This document shows, in pieces, positions 23,844 to 35,774 of a stretch of DNA of 64,000 nucleotides. Made by a program: the position numbers and the translations under genes. The notes under the pieces were generated by a model. That model made no database searches. It was given only the letters and a program-made list of their open reading frames with translations, and was not told the DNA's origin. The DNA is from Ligustrum vulgare (taxonomy: Eukaryota; Streptophyta; Magnoliopsida; Lamiales; Oleaceae): the NCBI GenBank assembly GCA_963555705.1, contig OY743179.1:23134692-23198691 (forward strand). Direction: 5' to 3'. Each line of letters starts with the position of its first letter. Positions within the stretch are counted from its first letter, which is position 1.

Positions 23844-24660
23844 TCCTAATAAAATTTAATACAATATCATATATCGATGTATGTAAATTACCACCAAATA
23901 GTTTGATTTCTAGATTAGAGTTTGTGTATAAAAAATTATAAAATTTTAGGGCTTATGGAATGTACTGAAAAAAATCATTCATACTTTCTACAAAAATTTC
24001 TCCTCAAATATATTTAGTTTTCAAATGGGTACTGTAAAATTACCATCTATCATTTAATTTTTATATCTAAGTCTAAAAAAATTATATTAATTAAGACTAG
24101 TCAAAATTGCAACTACTATAAAAATAAAACGCTGGCACCCACTGAAAATATTTATTCATACATTCCACAAAAATTTCTCCACAAACATATTCATTTTTCA
24201 ACTGAGTAATGTAAAATTACAATCTAATATTTAATTTTATGTCCGAGTCTCCATCGAAACAAATTATATTAATTAAGACTAGCAAAAATTATAACTAGCA
24301 CAAAAGAATTTATGCATACCTAAAAAAAAAATAAGGGTCGAATTCACGATCGAGAGAGGAAGAGAGAGCAGTAGCTTGAAACATCGTGAATTGAATGAGG
24401 AAGATGGGTTGATTTGTGAAAAAAGCAAAAAAAGAAAACATGTTGGGGGGCATTAACTGTTGTCAGATAAGAGAAGGGCATTTGTGAGGTGGGTGGCCAT
24501 TAACTTTTGTACTTTTTAGTTTTTTTATTCTTATAAAACTGGTGTAGAGGGGGGGGGGGTTTTGGGGGTTGGGGGTTTAAAAGTAATGCATGTGTCAGAA
24601 GTTTAATTGGGTTTTTTTCTAATAAAATATTTGGTTGGTACAATAAGAGGAACCCTTCAC
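23844..24660. other. Upstream region of MULE 2, no gene
   Basis: AT-rich DNA with a locally repeated block (CATTCCACAAAAATTTCTCC at about 24155 and a variant at 23985, each followed by an AATTAAGACTAG-type stretch). G-rich runs lie near 24545. It probably contains the degraded 5' end of the MULE, but no terminal inverted repeat pair was identified. Confidence 0.45.
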
Positions 24661-24679
24661 GGGTACCTGATCAGAATTG

Positions 24680-25440
24680 TTTAATTGTTTGTGACAAATT
24701 TGTTAACATTGTGACTATTTATGATCTGTAATGCATTGATTATGATCGGGTCTGTTATAAACTGTGACTATTTATGACCAAATTTGTGTTAATTGGGACC
24801 CAAGAAAACTATAACTGTCTGTGACCTTTAACGCATTGATTGTTACTGGGTCTGCGTGAACTGTGACTATTTATGATCAATTCTTTGTTAAATGCAACCA
24901 AGTCTGTATTAGTTGTGATTGTTCGTGACCATGTCTATGAAGATTATTGCTATCTGTGGCGTGCAATACATCGATTGTGGCTAGATCTATGAATATTATG
25001 ACTGTCTGTGACCTGCGATGCATTGATTGTGACCAAATCTGTAACTATTTATGACCAATTTTGTGTAACGTGTGACAAAGTCTGTATGAGATTTAACTCT
25101 TTGTGACCAGGTTTGTTAACATTGTCAATGACCTGTAATGCATTGATTGTAATCAAGTCTTTATGAACTATGACTATTTGTGACCAAGTTTGTGTTAAGT
25201 GTAACTAGGTCTGTAAAAATTATAACTACCTATGATCTTTAATGCATTGATTGTGATAGATTATGAGTGAATTTTGACTATTTGTAACCAATTTTGTGTT
25301 AAATGCAACCACGTTTGTATGAGTTGTGACTGTTTGTGATCATATCTATGAAAATTGTTATTGTGACTGTTTGTGATCATGTTTATGAAAATTGTTATTG
25401 TCTGTAATGCATTGATTGTGACTAGTTCTGTGTGAAATCA
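24680..25440. repeat. Degenerate minisatellite, about 100-120 bp unit
   Basis: About seven diverged units sharing TGTGACTATTTATGACC, a TTTGTGTTAA.TG.GACC stretch and (A/C)TGCATTGATTGTGA. The last motif recurs near 24732, 24831, 24968, 25020, 25140, 25241 and 25411. Units vary in length and are strongly diverged. No coding frame. Confidence 0.8.
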
Positions 25441-28400
25441 AAAGTCTTTCTATTTTTTTAAATATCTACCGAATTGTATAGAAATCAATGGAAAACACAA
25501 TAAATAAACACTTTTTACATTTTGCTCCATGCCTTTGACCTTGAACTTAAAGCCTCAAGGCTTGGAGTTAACCAAGCAATCAAAAGAGGACTAAATAACA
25601 GGATAATCTCTCTCTGTGTGTGTATATATATAATATGAATGAAAACTGAGATTCCGACCAATTAATTTTGATCAGAATCTCAATTGTCAGAGACTCTGAA
25701 AATATAGACAGAATTGTTTTTCCCAACTTTCAACAGTTTTGCAGCATATTTCTCACTACGTGGCTATGCTACACACCCAGCGGTTACTGGCGGTTTTACA
25801 ATTACATGAAGAGTAATTATATTACCACCACAAAATTTATTTACTACACCACATTATAATCACACCACAATTAAAATATATTTTCAATAAATACACCACA
25901 ACAAATTTACAATAATACTCCTAATCCTATAAAAAAAATATATATATACATTATTGTGATGTACTCATCATCCCAAATTCTCAATATTTCTCCCCTTTTT
26001 CCTCATCATTATCATCCATTGTTTCCTTAATCACAATTAATTATGTTCAAATGTTCATGTTACACATTTTTTAATTGATGTTTGATGGATAATTGAAACA
26101 ATAAAATATTCAATTTCATATAAACATAGTAGGTGGTTGGCTTCTAAATACTTGATACACATTTTTTAAAAAAAAAATACTAGATGCAATTGAAATCACT
26201 ATTTTTTTTTAAATACTAGATGCAACTGAAAACACGATAGGTGGAATGCAGTATGAACACGCAAATATATATAATTGAAAAATCATAGAATTCAAAAATC
26301 GAATATAAAATTTAATTAAAAATCAAATATAATTAAATAACAAAAATCCTGGGTGACATCAAAATATAGGGAACCTTGAAAAATAAAAATCTTTCACTAA
26401 CCTAAAGTCCTAAACTTTAATTTATGTTAATGTTTGCATGATATTATTATTTGAAAACTCATATGAAATTATTGTATTAACATCTATTCTAATTAACTTT
26501 GTATTGAAAAGCAAAAATATAAAATAACAAGAAGAACAAGATGATTTAGAAAAATAAACATAGAGAAGATAAGAGAATATTTGAAAAATGTGATGTATAT
26601 AAAAATTATTTTTAATGAGATAATATTAAAAGAATATGTATGTAATTTTATTTATGTCTATTTTTATAAATAAAGAAAATACTTTAAATTATGGTGTCAA
26701 AAATAAATTTTGTAGTTGCAATATAGTCATCATAAATATAAAGAAGAAAATAAAATAAATTTATTTAAAAAATTGTGGTGTATTTAAAAATAGTGAGAGA
26801 AAAAAAAAAGATATATTTTTAATTTTTTTATGTCTATTTTAATCAATAAAAAAATTATTTAAAAATATAATGTAAGTTCTTTGGTGGCAAGAAAATTGCA
26901 TGTTCGAGTTCCAAATTGCCCCCTTTTTCTCTCTCCAACGTCTCTCTCTTTCTCCTTTTACACATGAAATCAACCATTCCTCTTTTCCTTCCCTCTTTTC
27001 TATTTATTCCTCCTCAATTCTCTCTCTGTGTTGTTGTAAATTGTAATTTCTCGAGAAAATATGATACTTTTTTTTTTTGGGGGGCAAGGTTTGATGTCTT
27101 TGGAAAATTTGTCTTGGGTTACGATGATGACATTTCATTGCTCGATCGTGGCCTCCAGTTCCTCTACTCCTTCCTAGCACACTACTTCCAACAACTCAAG
27201 GTTTACTTGCTCTCTCTATTTTATCTTCTTTTAAATTTGATTTCAGTCAATTAATGGGGGTGATTTATCGTGGAATTAAAAGTATGTGTTTTGCTTAATT
27301 TGGGAATAACTGAGACATGGAGTTTGAGGTGCATCAAATATGAATTTTGGGTTAAATTTTCGATTTTTGTTGAGTTAATCACATTATTTTAGTTTGGGTT
27401 ACCTCAATCTCTATGTTTTGGAGAATGTGGTTCCACAAATTTTATGTGGATGATGGGGGACATTATTTTTTAAAAAAAATATAATTTATTTCAATTTCTG
27501 AGGCTTATATAGTCAATAAATACATTCGCTTAACTAAAACCAAAGTGAAGAAGTTTTGTTAGATTAGATACAAATTAGAATTATGTTGTTCATAAATCTG
27601 GTCCGTATTGTATATGGAAGAAATATGCATACATATTGATGTTTATAAATGAAAACCATTGCACAAAGCAAAAATAATAAACAAGAAGAAAACCTAAAAA
27701 CTTATCCCAAAAATTTCTCAAATCCAAATTGTTAATGTCACTAGCATATTCCTTGTATGCTTGTTTGCTTCCTAGAATTCATTGATTTAAGCGCTAAATG
27801 AATGAAGAAAAGATTTTGGGTCTCTATAGCTGCTTCTAAGGATACTGTTAGAGGTCTCTAGCTTTCTAGGCTGGTTTTTGTGAGTTTCTACATTACCAAA
27901 ACAAGAAGTTATTTGGTAAAGTATTTGCGTTACCTCTGCTATAAATTTTGTATGGAATGTTTGAAAATGTAAATTTGAAAGGAGCTTTTCCGTGCCCCTT
28001 CATGTCTTCATTTACATCAGGCCCCCAAGGAGTTTTTGTTTCACTTTTGTCACCATTGCATTAGGTTTTTTTCGTTATCCATCAAACTTTATTTGTTCAA
28101 TCCAAATTTCCAGTTGCATCTTTAACTACATCAGCTGCACGTTGTGCCTTGACCTTTATGTGCTATCCAGCTTAGACAAAAAAAAAAAAAAAAAAAAAAG
28201 GTTATATCTTGATTAATTTAATCCAATCCAACGTATCAAAGATGTCAAAAGAGAAAACGAGTTTAATTTGATAACCTCCAGCATTTTCCTTGGCCAATTG
28301 AGCAACATCTCCAACCTTATCAATTAATTGGTTACCATTTTCCTGAAAAATACATGCAAAAACAAAATCATTACAATCTTCGTTTCTTGAAATAAAGCTT

Positions 28401-28890
28401 TGAACATAAAAATACATTGATTGTTTACTTTTCATAATTATTTTTTGAATCATAGATGTCATAAAGATGAATCTACCATTTGTGTACCAACTACAAATTT
28501 ACTATAATCACCCGACTTTAGTTTTGGAGCAAGAAGTTGATAACAAGATCTCAAATTATAGAATTGTAGAAATAGAAAAGGGTAATGGCCTTACTAGGGC
28601 TTGGCTATTGGCCTGGCCAGCTTCGTAATTGAGATTTTTGATAATTATCCATCTTCTTCTTTTTGGTTGGATAATTATCTTTGAATTTGATGCTTACGGG
28701 ATAGTTTTAAGAGTTGCAAAATGGTAACATAATTTGTATGTTTAAAATTTTATTTCATAATCCAGATTTAATTTTTTGCAGTTTAGAAGATTTATGTAGC
28801 TTTTGTTTTATCACAACTGCGCATAGTGCCTGAAGCCAAGCTCTTTGCACCGGCAGCAGCTGATCCGAGAATGCCCCATTCTTCCCAACA
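25441..28890. other. Intergenic with possible gene fragments
   Basis: About 3.4 kb of AT-rich DNA. A 112-codon plus-strand frame (26916-27254) contains DDDISLLDRGLQFLYSFLAHYFQQL and could be an exon-like relic, but no family was recognised. A minus-strand stretch near 28250-28340 reads ENGNQLIDKVGDVAQLAKENAGGYQ, and another near 28810-28875 reads WGILGSAAAGAKSLASGT. Both look like conserved coding sequence from an unidentified host gene, possibly exons of one relic. A 21-A run at about 28179 could mark a retroposed end. None is supported enough for a gene call. Confidence 0.4.
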
Positions 28891-31122
28891 TTGAACCCAA
28901 AAAAACTAAAGTCTAGTTTCAAAATTGAAGGAAAAGGTAAAACTTTTCGATGGGTGGATATGTTTATTTGGCAATCTTTCTTGGGTTTGTTTAATGTTGG
29001 TGTCTTTCACAATTTCAATGTAAATGGAATTTTACTTCTGGTGAGAAATTTTGGGACTGATCCATATAGATATATAAATTTTGATGGACAAGTACATATG
29101 ACTGAACTTAAAGTAAAAGTACCAATAAAAATAGGAGGAATAAACCTCTTAGTACCATGTCATGTAGATAATAGTATGGTAAATCCTCATGTATTATTAG
29201 GAATGAGCTTTCTAGATGGATTAGAAGATTATAGTATAAAACGTGAAGGATTATATATAACTCATAATAGTCAAACTATACTATGTAGAAAAGCTGAATA
29301 AACGAATAACCAAATAAGTTTTCCATTAGCTGTTTATATACAAGTTACAATTGTTGATAAAAATATAACAACCTGTGCATTAATTGATACGGGAAGTGAT
29401 ATAACAATATTCAAAAAATTCTTAATAAAATCATGGAATACTAATGGAAACATAAAAATTATAGGAGTAACAAGAGAAAGTACTCATATAATTAATAGTG
29501 CAAATAAAATTGATATAATACTTGGGAGTAAACAAATAGTTGTAAATAAAATATATAATTATAACAAACTAGAATGTGATATATTACTAGGAAATGACTT
29601 TATCCAACAATTTCAATATTATAAACAAAATAACTATATGATAATATTACAAACACCTTGTGGACATTTACTAAAAATACCAAAAGAATTTAGGCCTTAC
29701 AGAGTTCAGCCAACACGGCGTGGTGATAAATGGGAGAAAAAATCAATTGAACAAAATGAAATAAAAAATAAAAGAATAATGTATAAAAAAAGTCTTAAAA
29801 ACAAACAAACATGGAAAAAATCATTGATCAACTAGAAAAAATTTGTGGAGAGAATCCATTATTATTTTGGAAACCACATCATCCAAAAGCTAAAATAGAG
29901 TTAACAGAAAATGTTATTATAAGAGTTAAACAAATGATGTATACCATACAAGATACACAAGAATTTAAAATTCAAATAAAAGAATTACTCAATCAAAAAT
30001 TAATCAAGCATAGTAATGGACCTCATAGTAGTCCAGCTTTCATGGTCATGAAACATTCTGAACAAAAAGAGGAAAAACTAGAATGGTAATAAATTATAAA
30101 GAATTAAACAAATATACTAAATTTGATGGATATTTTTTACCAAATAAAGAGGTACTAATAAATCTTGCAAAAGGAAAACAATATTATTCTAAATTCGATT
30201 GCAAGTCAGGATTTTGGTAAGTAAAAATGGAAGAAGATAGTATTCAATATACAGCATTTAGTACACCCCAAGGTAAGTATGAATGGATGATTATGCCATT
30301 TGGTTTAAAAAATGCACCACAAATATATCAAAGAAGAATGGATAACATATTTAAAAAATTTAATGAATTTTTAATTGTCTATGTTGATGATATATTAATA
30401 TGTTCTAATAATAGAGAAGAACATAGAAACCATTTAATGAAATTTATAAATGAATGTAAAAAAGAAGGAATTGTTCTTTCAAAAAATAAAGTTATAATAG
30501 AAAAATAAGAAATTAATTTTCTTGGATTATTAATAGATAAAAGAGAAATAAAACTACAAACCCATTTATCTAAAAAAATAGAAAGTTTTCCAGACAAATT
30601 AGAATGAAAAGAACAAATACAAAAAATTTTAAGATGTTTAAATTATGCAGAAGGATTTATTGAAAATCTATCAAAAAAGAGACATAAAATTCAAATTTTA
30701 CTTAGAAAGACAAATACTAAAGGATGGAGTGATGAACACACAGAAATTGTCAAATCACTAAAAGAAGAATCTAAAAATTTGCCAAAATTAAGATTACCAG
30801 ATGAAAAAGATAATCTGATAGTTAATACTGATGCCTCGGATAAGTATTGGGCAGCAATATTAAAAACAGATCTTAATGAAATTTGTAGATACTCAAGTGG
30901 AACGTTTATACTACTCACGAGAAAGAATTGTTAGCAATCATCAGATGAATAAAGAAGTTTTCATTGTTTTTATTATCTAAGAAATTCATTGTTGAAACTG
31001 ATAATTCTCAAGTTGCAGGTTTAATAAAAAAACAAATTACCACCAGAACCTCAATATAGAAGGCTCCATAGATGGCAAGCCTATTTAGCATTTTATAATT
31101 TTGATATAGTTCATATTAAAGG
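28891..31122 (+). pseudogene. Endogenous pararetrovirus polyprotein relic (protease, RT, RNase H)
   Basis: AT-rich coding sequence unlike the flanks. The 5' part (28891-29301) ends with VLLGMSFLDGLEDYSI, a protease-like fold signature. After a stop, an aspartic protease motif DTGSD lies at 29386. The RT follows, with KFDCKSGFW, MPFGLKNAPQIYQ and the active site YVDD at 30380-30391, then an RNase H region (VNTDASDKYWAA near 30820). The order protease-RT-RNase H without integrase, and RT motifs of this type, fit Caulimoviridae integrated in plant genomes. Breaks: stops near 29299, 30218, 30506 and 30605; frameshifts near 29830, 30080 and 30905. The movement and coat regions are absent on the left. 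An LTR element interrupts the RNase H end at 31118-31122. Confidence 0.82.
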
Positions 31123-31980
31123 TGATGTGATCCAGAACCCCGATAATACGAATCATAGCAGGCTTGACGGGAAAATTTAAATATTCAAGCCAAAACAAGA
31201 ATTCAGCAGGTTCGACGAGCTTTGAAGATCAAATCGTGCCATCAAAAGAAGCAAGTTTCGTGTTGGGACCGAGCCAAAATGATGAGTGGATCAACCTCAT
31301 TCAGGCAGCCGAAGGAAATTGTAAATTTTCACATTTACGGCCGTAACCTATATTTATTACGGCCGTAACAAGCTCACTGCTGAAATTCATATTGCGAGGA
31401 ATTGGGATTACGGCCGTAAAAGTTGGGGATCACGATCGTAATGAAGGCACTGCTTAAAACTGGAATTTGGACGTTTTTGAACTTACGGCCGTAAGTCATA
31501 TTGTCACGTCCGTAAGAGTGAATCAGAAGCAAGGTTACGGCCGTAAGAAAATCAGTCACGGCCGTAAAATCGAATACACGTGAATTTTAGGTTATTTTTA
31601 TTTCCTTATTTTTAGGTAATTGTTTCCTTGTTTAATTAGAATTCTTAACCTAGTATTTGACCCTATTTATAGGGATGTAATTTTCATTATTCAATAGACT
31701 TTAACACAAGTTTGATATTAATATTGAGAGGCAAATTGCTTTCACAATCTTTATTCTTCATTGAATAAAATCCGAACTTGCGAGTTTAATTCTTGTTTGT
31801 TTAAATCTTGGGTGAGATTTATTTTCATTGTGATCAAGAGGTCAACATATCAATTGATTGTGTTGGTTGCTTGGTTCAATTAATTTGAATCAATCTCTAA
31901 ATCGTGATTCTTTGGCGTTCTTGGGTCGATTCCAATAATTTGTGGGTTGCGTAGCTACAATTGCTACGTGGTTTGCATCA
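31123..31980 (+). repeat. 5' LTR (TGATGTGATCC family)
   Basis: It contains, between 31335 and 31567, five perfect TTACGGCCGTAA palindromes (31335, 31357, 31408, 31483, 31535) and about three near-matches. A symmetric TATA region CCCTATTTATAGGG follows at 31661-31674. By position the palindrome cluster is in U3, about 100-330 bp upstream of the TATA box. Confidence 0.93.
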
Positions 31981-31996
31981 TCTGGTATCAGAGCTT
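31981..31996 (+). promoter_or_regulatory. Primer-binding site (tRNA-Met type)
   Basis: TCTGGTATCAGAGCTT directly after the LTR; TGGTATCAGAGC matches the initiator tRNA-Met 3' end used by many plant LTR elements. Confidence 0.9.
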
Positions 31997-32609
31997 AGGC
32001 TCCAAAAATCAAGGTTATATCTTTATTTTGTTTTCTTGAGTTTTCTATCCAGTTTGATTTTTATGATTATCATCGAGTCCCATAAAAATCATCCATATCT
32101 TGCTGAGTGTTTTGTTTTTCAATTTTTTTTTTTTTTTGCGTTATTCTTGTTCTTGAGTTTGTTGAGTCTTTAATCCAGAAAATCGTTCCAAAAAATTTCA
32201 AAAGTATTTGTTTTGCTTAATTCTTATCCGAATTAAGTTCCGTTTGTTTTGTCGTGTTCGTTGTCGAATTTTCGGATTTATAAAAAAAAAAATTATTTTA
32301 TTTATTTATTTATTTATTTTTATTCCGAAAATTCAACCAAAAAAAAAAATTTATTTCCATTCAAGAACCACTTTCTTGAATTTCCTTAAATTCTTGATAA
32401 ATTCTTGCCTTCCAAGTCAAATTAAAATTCTTGATATTCTTTCCTTTCTATTCAAAGTTCAAGAATCACTTTCTTGGGATTTCTTTAATTCCTGACATTC
32501 TCTAAATTTCTTTCTTCCGTTTATTTTTCGAGCAAGAAAATAAATTCCTTCTTGCTAGTTGGTGTCTAGATCATCTATTCTTGAGTTTTCTTGAATTGCC
32601 ACATAAGGG

Positions 32610-33047
32610 ATGGATTATGATCCGGGTTCGTTGTTCCAAACTAAATGTTATGTGGGTCAGAAGGTATGCAGTTTGGCAATTGATAGGGAGTGCTTCACTA
32701 ATTTTGCTAATATCACCATAGTTGAAAAATTAGGATTATCACTAATACCTCATAGTAGACCTTATTGTGTGACGTGGATGAGGGAATTTGGGGAGTTCCA
32801 TGTAACCAAGCAAGTGCTAGTGACTATCACCCGTGGAAAATATATTGATGACGTATTTTGTGATGTAGTGCCTTTAAAGTCTTGTCATATTTTATTGGGA
32901 AAATCGTGGAGTCGTATGAGGGAAGCAATATATTATAAGAGTATGCACATATATAGGATTCTTACGAGAGGGAAAACATTCACACTGTATGGATTGACAC
33001 TCGAGGAAGCACTAGACGATTCGAGGAAGGTAAAAAAAAGAGAGTGA
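32610..33047 (+). CDS. Retropepsin-like domain protein of the LTR element
   Basis: 145 codons from ATG at 32610. It contains CSLAIDRECFTNFANITIVE, then CDVVPLKSCHILLGKSW. This matches the aspartic-protease region of chromovirus-type Gypsy polyproteins (pattern 'C.liIDgGS..NvaS..lV..L', then 'CDVvpm.....LLGRPW'). The active site reads IDRE where the family usually has IDGG/IDSG: Asp is kept but the following Gly is replaced, so catalysis is doubtful. It is the only recognisable enzyme domain in the element. Whether it is still translated is unknown. The leader of about 630 bp has no other frame. Confidence 0.65.
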   Translation: MDYDPGSLFQTKCYVGQKVCSLAIDRECFTNFANITIVEKLGLSLIPHSRPYCVTWMREFGEFHVTKQVLVTITRGKYIDDVFCDVVPLKSCHILLGKSWSRMREAIYYKSMHIYRILTRGKTFTLYGLTLEEALDDSRKVKKRE

Positions 33048-33060
33048 GAGGAAAGTTGTA

Positions 33061-33681
33061 GTGGGATTGCAAGAGGAACCTCGAGATAGGGATGTTGAGA
33101 AGGAGGGGAAGCTGAAACTAGAAACGGTTGATCAAATTCCAAAATTTAATGTAGGAGATGTGGAATTGGGTAATAAAGAGGTGGATGAACAAGATGTTAA
33201 AATTATTGATGAGGATATGCATGAATTGAAAGTTAACGGGGTAGAGAATGAAAACATGAAAGAATTGGTTGAGGGCAAAAATTTAGAAGAGGTGGTTAAG
33301 CTTGAAAATGCGGAGTTAGAAGAGGTGGACAAGCTTGAGAGAAAAGAAATAGAAGAGATTAAGAAAGAAGTTACAACAAAAGAAGGAATTGAAGAGAAGG
33401 ACCTTGTTGTTAGGGAAGAGGATTTGGAGATGATTTACCATGAATACAAGGATCCATATCTTGTACTTTGTGAAACTAACATTTCCCACCCCATTTTGTT
33501 TAAATCCTTTTTACAGGTTAATTATGTTTGGAAGCTTCAACTGCACTACGTATGGAAAAGGGAGTTCAAGCTCCATCTTTTCCATATTTTCCAATCAAAG
33601 GAGCATAATTTATTGAACTCATGGCATGGAAGCAGAAATTTTCCATTTGATCCAGGAGGTGAAGTGAAACAACAGGAATAA
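33061..33681 (+). CDS. Acidic, repetitive protein of the LTR element
   Basis: 206 codons in the same direction, 13 bp after the protease stop. The middle is rich in Glu/Lys with repeats of the type 'LEEVVKLENAELEEVDKLE', which predicts charged helices or coiled coil. The C-terminal end (FPFDPGGEVKQQE) resembles the last residues of Gypsy polyproteins (SR..PF.PGE...), just before the purine tract. It looks like a deletion derivative that joins a protease-proximal segment to the end of pol, with everything between lost. Function unknown. Confidence 0.55.
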   Translation: MGLQEEPRDRDVEKEGKLKLETVDQIPKFNVGDVELGNKEVDEQDVKIIDEDMHELKVNGVENENMKELVEGKNLEEVVKLENAELEEVDKLERKEIEEIKKEVTTKEGIEEKDLVVREEDLEMIYHEYKDPYLVLCETNISHPILFKSFLQVNYVWKLQLHYVWKREFKLHLFHIFQSKEHNLLNSWHGSRNFPFDPGGEVKQQE

Positions 33682-33721
33682 AATTATGATTCGGGACGAA
33701 TCATCCTAAAGAAGGAGGGTA

Positions 33722-34580
33722 TGATGTGATCCAGAACCCCGATAATACGAATCATAGCAGGCTTGACGGTAAAATTTAAATATTCAAGCCAAAACAAGAA
33801 TTCAGCAGGTTCGACGAGCTTTGAAGATCAAATCGTGCCATCAAAAGAAGCAAGTTCCGTGTTGGGACCGAGCCAAAATGATGAGTGGATCAACCTCATT
33901 CAGGCAGCCGAAGGAAATTGTAAATTTTCACATTTACGGCCGTAACCTATATTTATTACGGCCGTAACAAGCTCACTGCTGAAATTCATATTGAGAGGAA
34001 TTGGGATTACGGCCGTAAAAGCTGGGGATCACGGTCGTAATGAAGGCACTGCTTAAAACTGGAATTTGGACGTTTTTGGACTTACGGCCGTAAGTCATAT
34101 TGTCACGTCCGTAAGAGTGAATCAGAAGCAAGGTTACGGCCGTAAGAAAATCAGTCACGACCGTAAAATCGAATTCGCGTGAATTTTAGGTTATTTTTTT
34201 TTTCCTTATTTTTAGGTAATTGTTTCCTTGTTTAATTAGAATTCTTAACCTAGTATTTGACCCTATTTATAGGGATGTAAGTTTCATTATTCAATAGACT
34301 TTAACACAAGTTTGATATTAATATTAAGAGGCAAATTGCTTTCACAATCTTTATTCTTCATTGAATAAAATCCGAACTTGCGAGTTTAATTCTTGTTTGT
34401 TCAAATCTTGGGTGCGATTTATTTTCATTGTGATCAAGAGGTCAACATATCAATTGATTGTATTGGTTGCTTGGTTCAATTAATTTGAATCAATCTCTAA
34501 ATCGTGATTCTTTGGCGTTCTTGAGTCGATTCCAATAATTTGTGGGTTGCATAGCTACAATTGCTACGTGGTTTGCATCA
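33722..34580 (+). repeat. 3' LTR (TGATGTGATCC family)
   Basis: Collinear with 31123-31980, with the same palindrome cluster (about 33940-34170), some units mutated (for example CACGACCGTAA). Preceded by the purine tract AAAGAAGGAGGGTA. Confidence 0.93.
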
Positions 34581-34585
34581 AAAGG

Positions 34586-35714
34586 TGTCATCTTGCGGAC
34601 TTTTTAAGCAGGAATATTGAATTTGCAGATGGATAATATCAAACAATCTCTGATAGACGCCAAAAAGCGAATGAACTTCCTCATGGAGGAAGCTGAAGAT
34701 ATAAAGTTTGGAATTGAACAACTTGCAGAAACTTTTCAAGGAAGTTTCAAACAATTGATGGAAATCTCAACATTTCATCACAATTATACTAAAGAATTGA
34801 GCGATAACATAATTGAGATTGAATCTCAGTTTGAATCGTTGATTACCAAATAGGCTGATACCAAACAGGTTATATCAAAAATACAAACATGTACATCTTC
34901 TGGAAGCAGTGGTGGACCAATGATCAAAAGAGATGAACCAAGTCCCAAAAAAGTTATTATAAATGAAGTCAGTCCTCGAAAAATCACAATCAATGCCAAA
35001 GAAGAACATACAAGGGTAGTCAGAATTCGTGCTGAAGATGAAGATGATTCCCTTTTTTTACCAAAAGAAAACGAATATAAAACTACTGTTGAAGTTATAT
35101 ATGAACTTCAGGAATGTGATTGTTATTATATTTCATCTGGAGACCATGTATACTCACGATTGATCGTTACCCAAGGAGGAAATCCCGTCATGACAAAAAT
35201 AGCAACTGATTATGGATTTTTGGATCTTATCTATCCAGGAAAAGATCTGAAAGAAATCGAAAATTTTGATGATTTACTAAAAGGAGAAATTTCAAAGTTT
35301 GCCAAAGGAAGACCCATATATTTAAAATTTTATTCAATAAGTCTTGAAATTGATGGAAGAAAATATTATCCTGCTGAGCATATTATCACGATTGGGTATG
35401 TTGCTCGAGATTTCCAAATTGAAGTTGGAAAAAATACCAAGCCGGTACCAAACATTACAAGATCGTGGTTTAGATCCCGAAGGGTATTGGGAATTAAAGT
35501 TCTCTACAACATTGCCAAAAACCTGTATGAGAAAAAATTCAAATGCATATGCCAGTATAATGGATGGACCCTGCTCACTAATGGAGGAAAAGAAAAATCA
35601 ACAATCTTGCAAGAATACATCAATAAATTTGACACTCATCAAATTCATGGAAGCTTTGCCACTTTGCAAGAGGCGTGCATAGCCAGAAACTGCCCCACAT
35701 GCCAAAGGAATTGA
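34586..35714 (+). pseudogene. Endogenous pararetrovirus: polymerase end and second ORF
   Basis: Directly after the LTR element the viral sequence resumes with the last codons of the polymerase frame. A second ORF, ATG at 34629 to stop at about 35714, runs 362 codons in one frame broken by TAG at 34851-34853. Its first 75 residues are predicted coiled coil (for example AKKRMNFLMEEAEDIKFGIE). The rest includes RPIYLKFYSISLEIDGRKYY and ends with a Cys-rich CIARNCPTCQRN. I do not recognise a domain. Some caulimovirids (for example florendoviruses) have a second ORF of unknown role after the polymerase, and position and composition fit that. It shares the AT-rich codon use of the upstream viral segment. 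Confidence 0.65.
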
Positions 35715-35774
35715 TGGACAGATGGAAGCCACTTGATGGATCTGCTTCACATGCCAACAGAATTGATGGACAAG

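Larger units (their letters stand above)
31123..34580 (+). mobile_element. Small non-autonomous Gypsy-type LTR element
   Basis: 3.46 kb with LTRs of 858 and 859 bp, TGATG...CATCA ends, perfect 5-bp target duplication AAAGG (31118-31122 and 34581-34585), primer site TGGTATCAGAGC (31983-31994) and purine tract AAAGAAGGAGGG before the right LTR. The interior of 1.74 kb holds only a protease-like frame and an acidic repetitive frame. There is no RT, RNase H, integrase or recognisable gag, so movement would depend on enzymes from a relative. LTRs differ at only a scattered set of sites by eye, implying relatively recent insertion into the viral relic. Confidence 0.92.

Noticed and set aside
26916..27254. 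112-codon open frame as a gene
   Set aside because: Start lies in a CT-rich low-complexity stretch, no family recognised and no consistent second exon.
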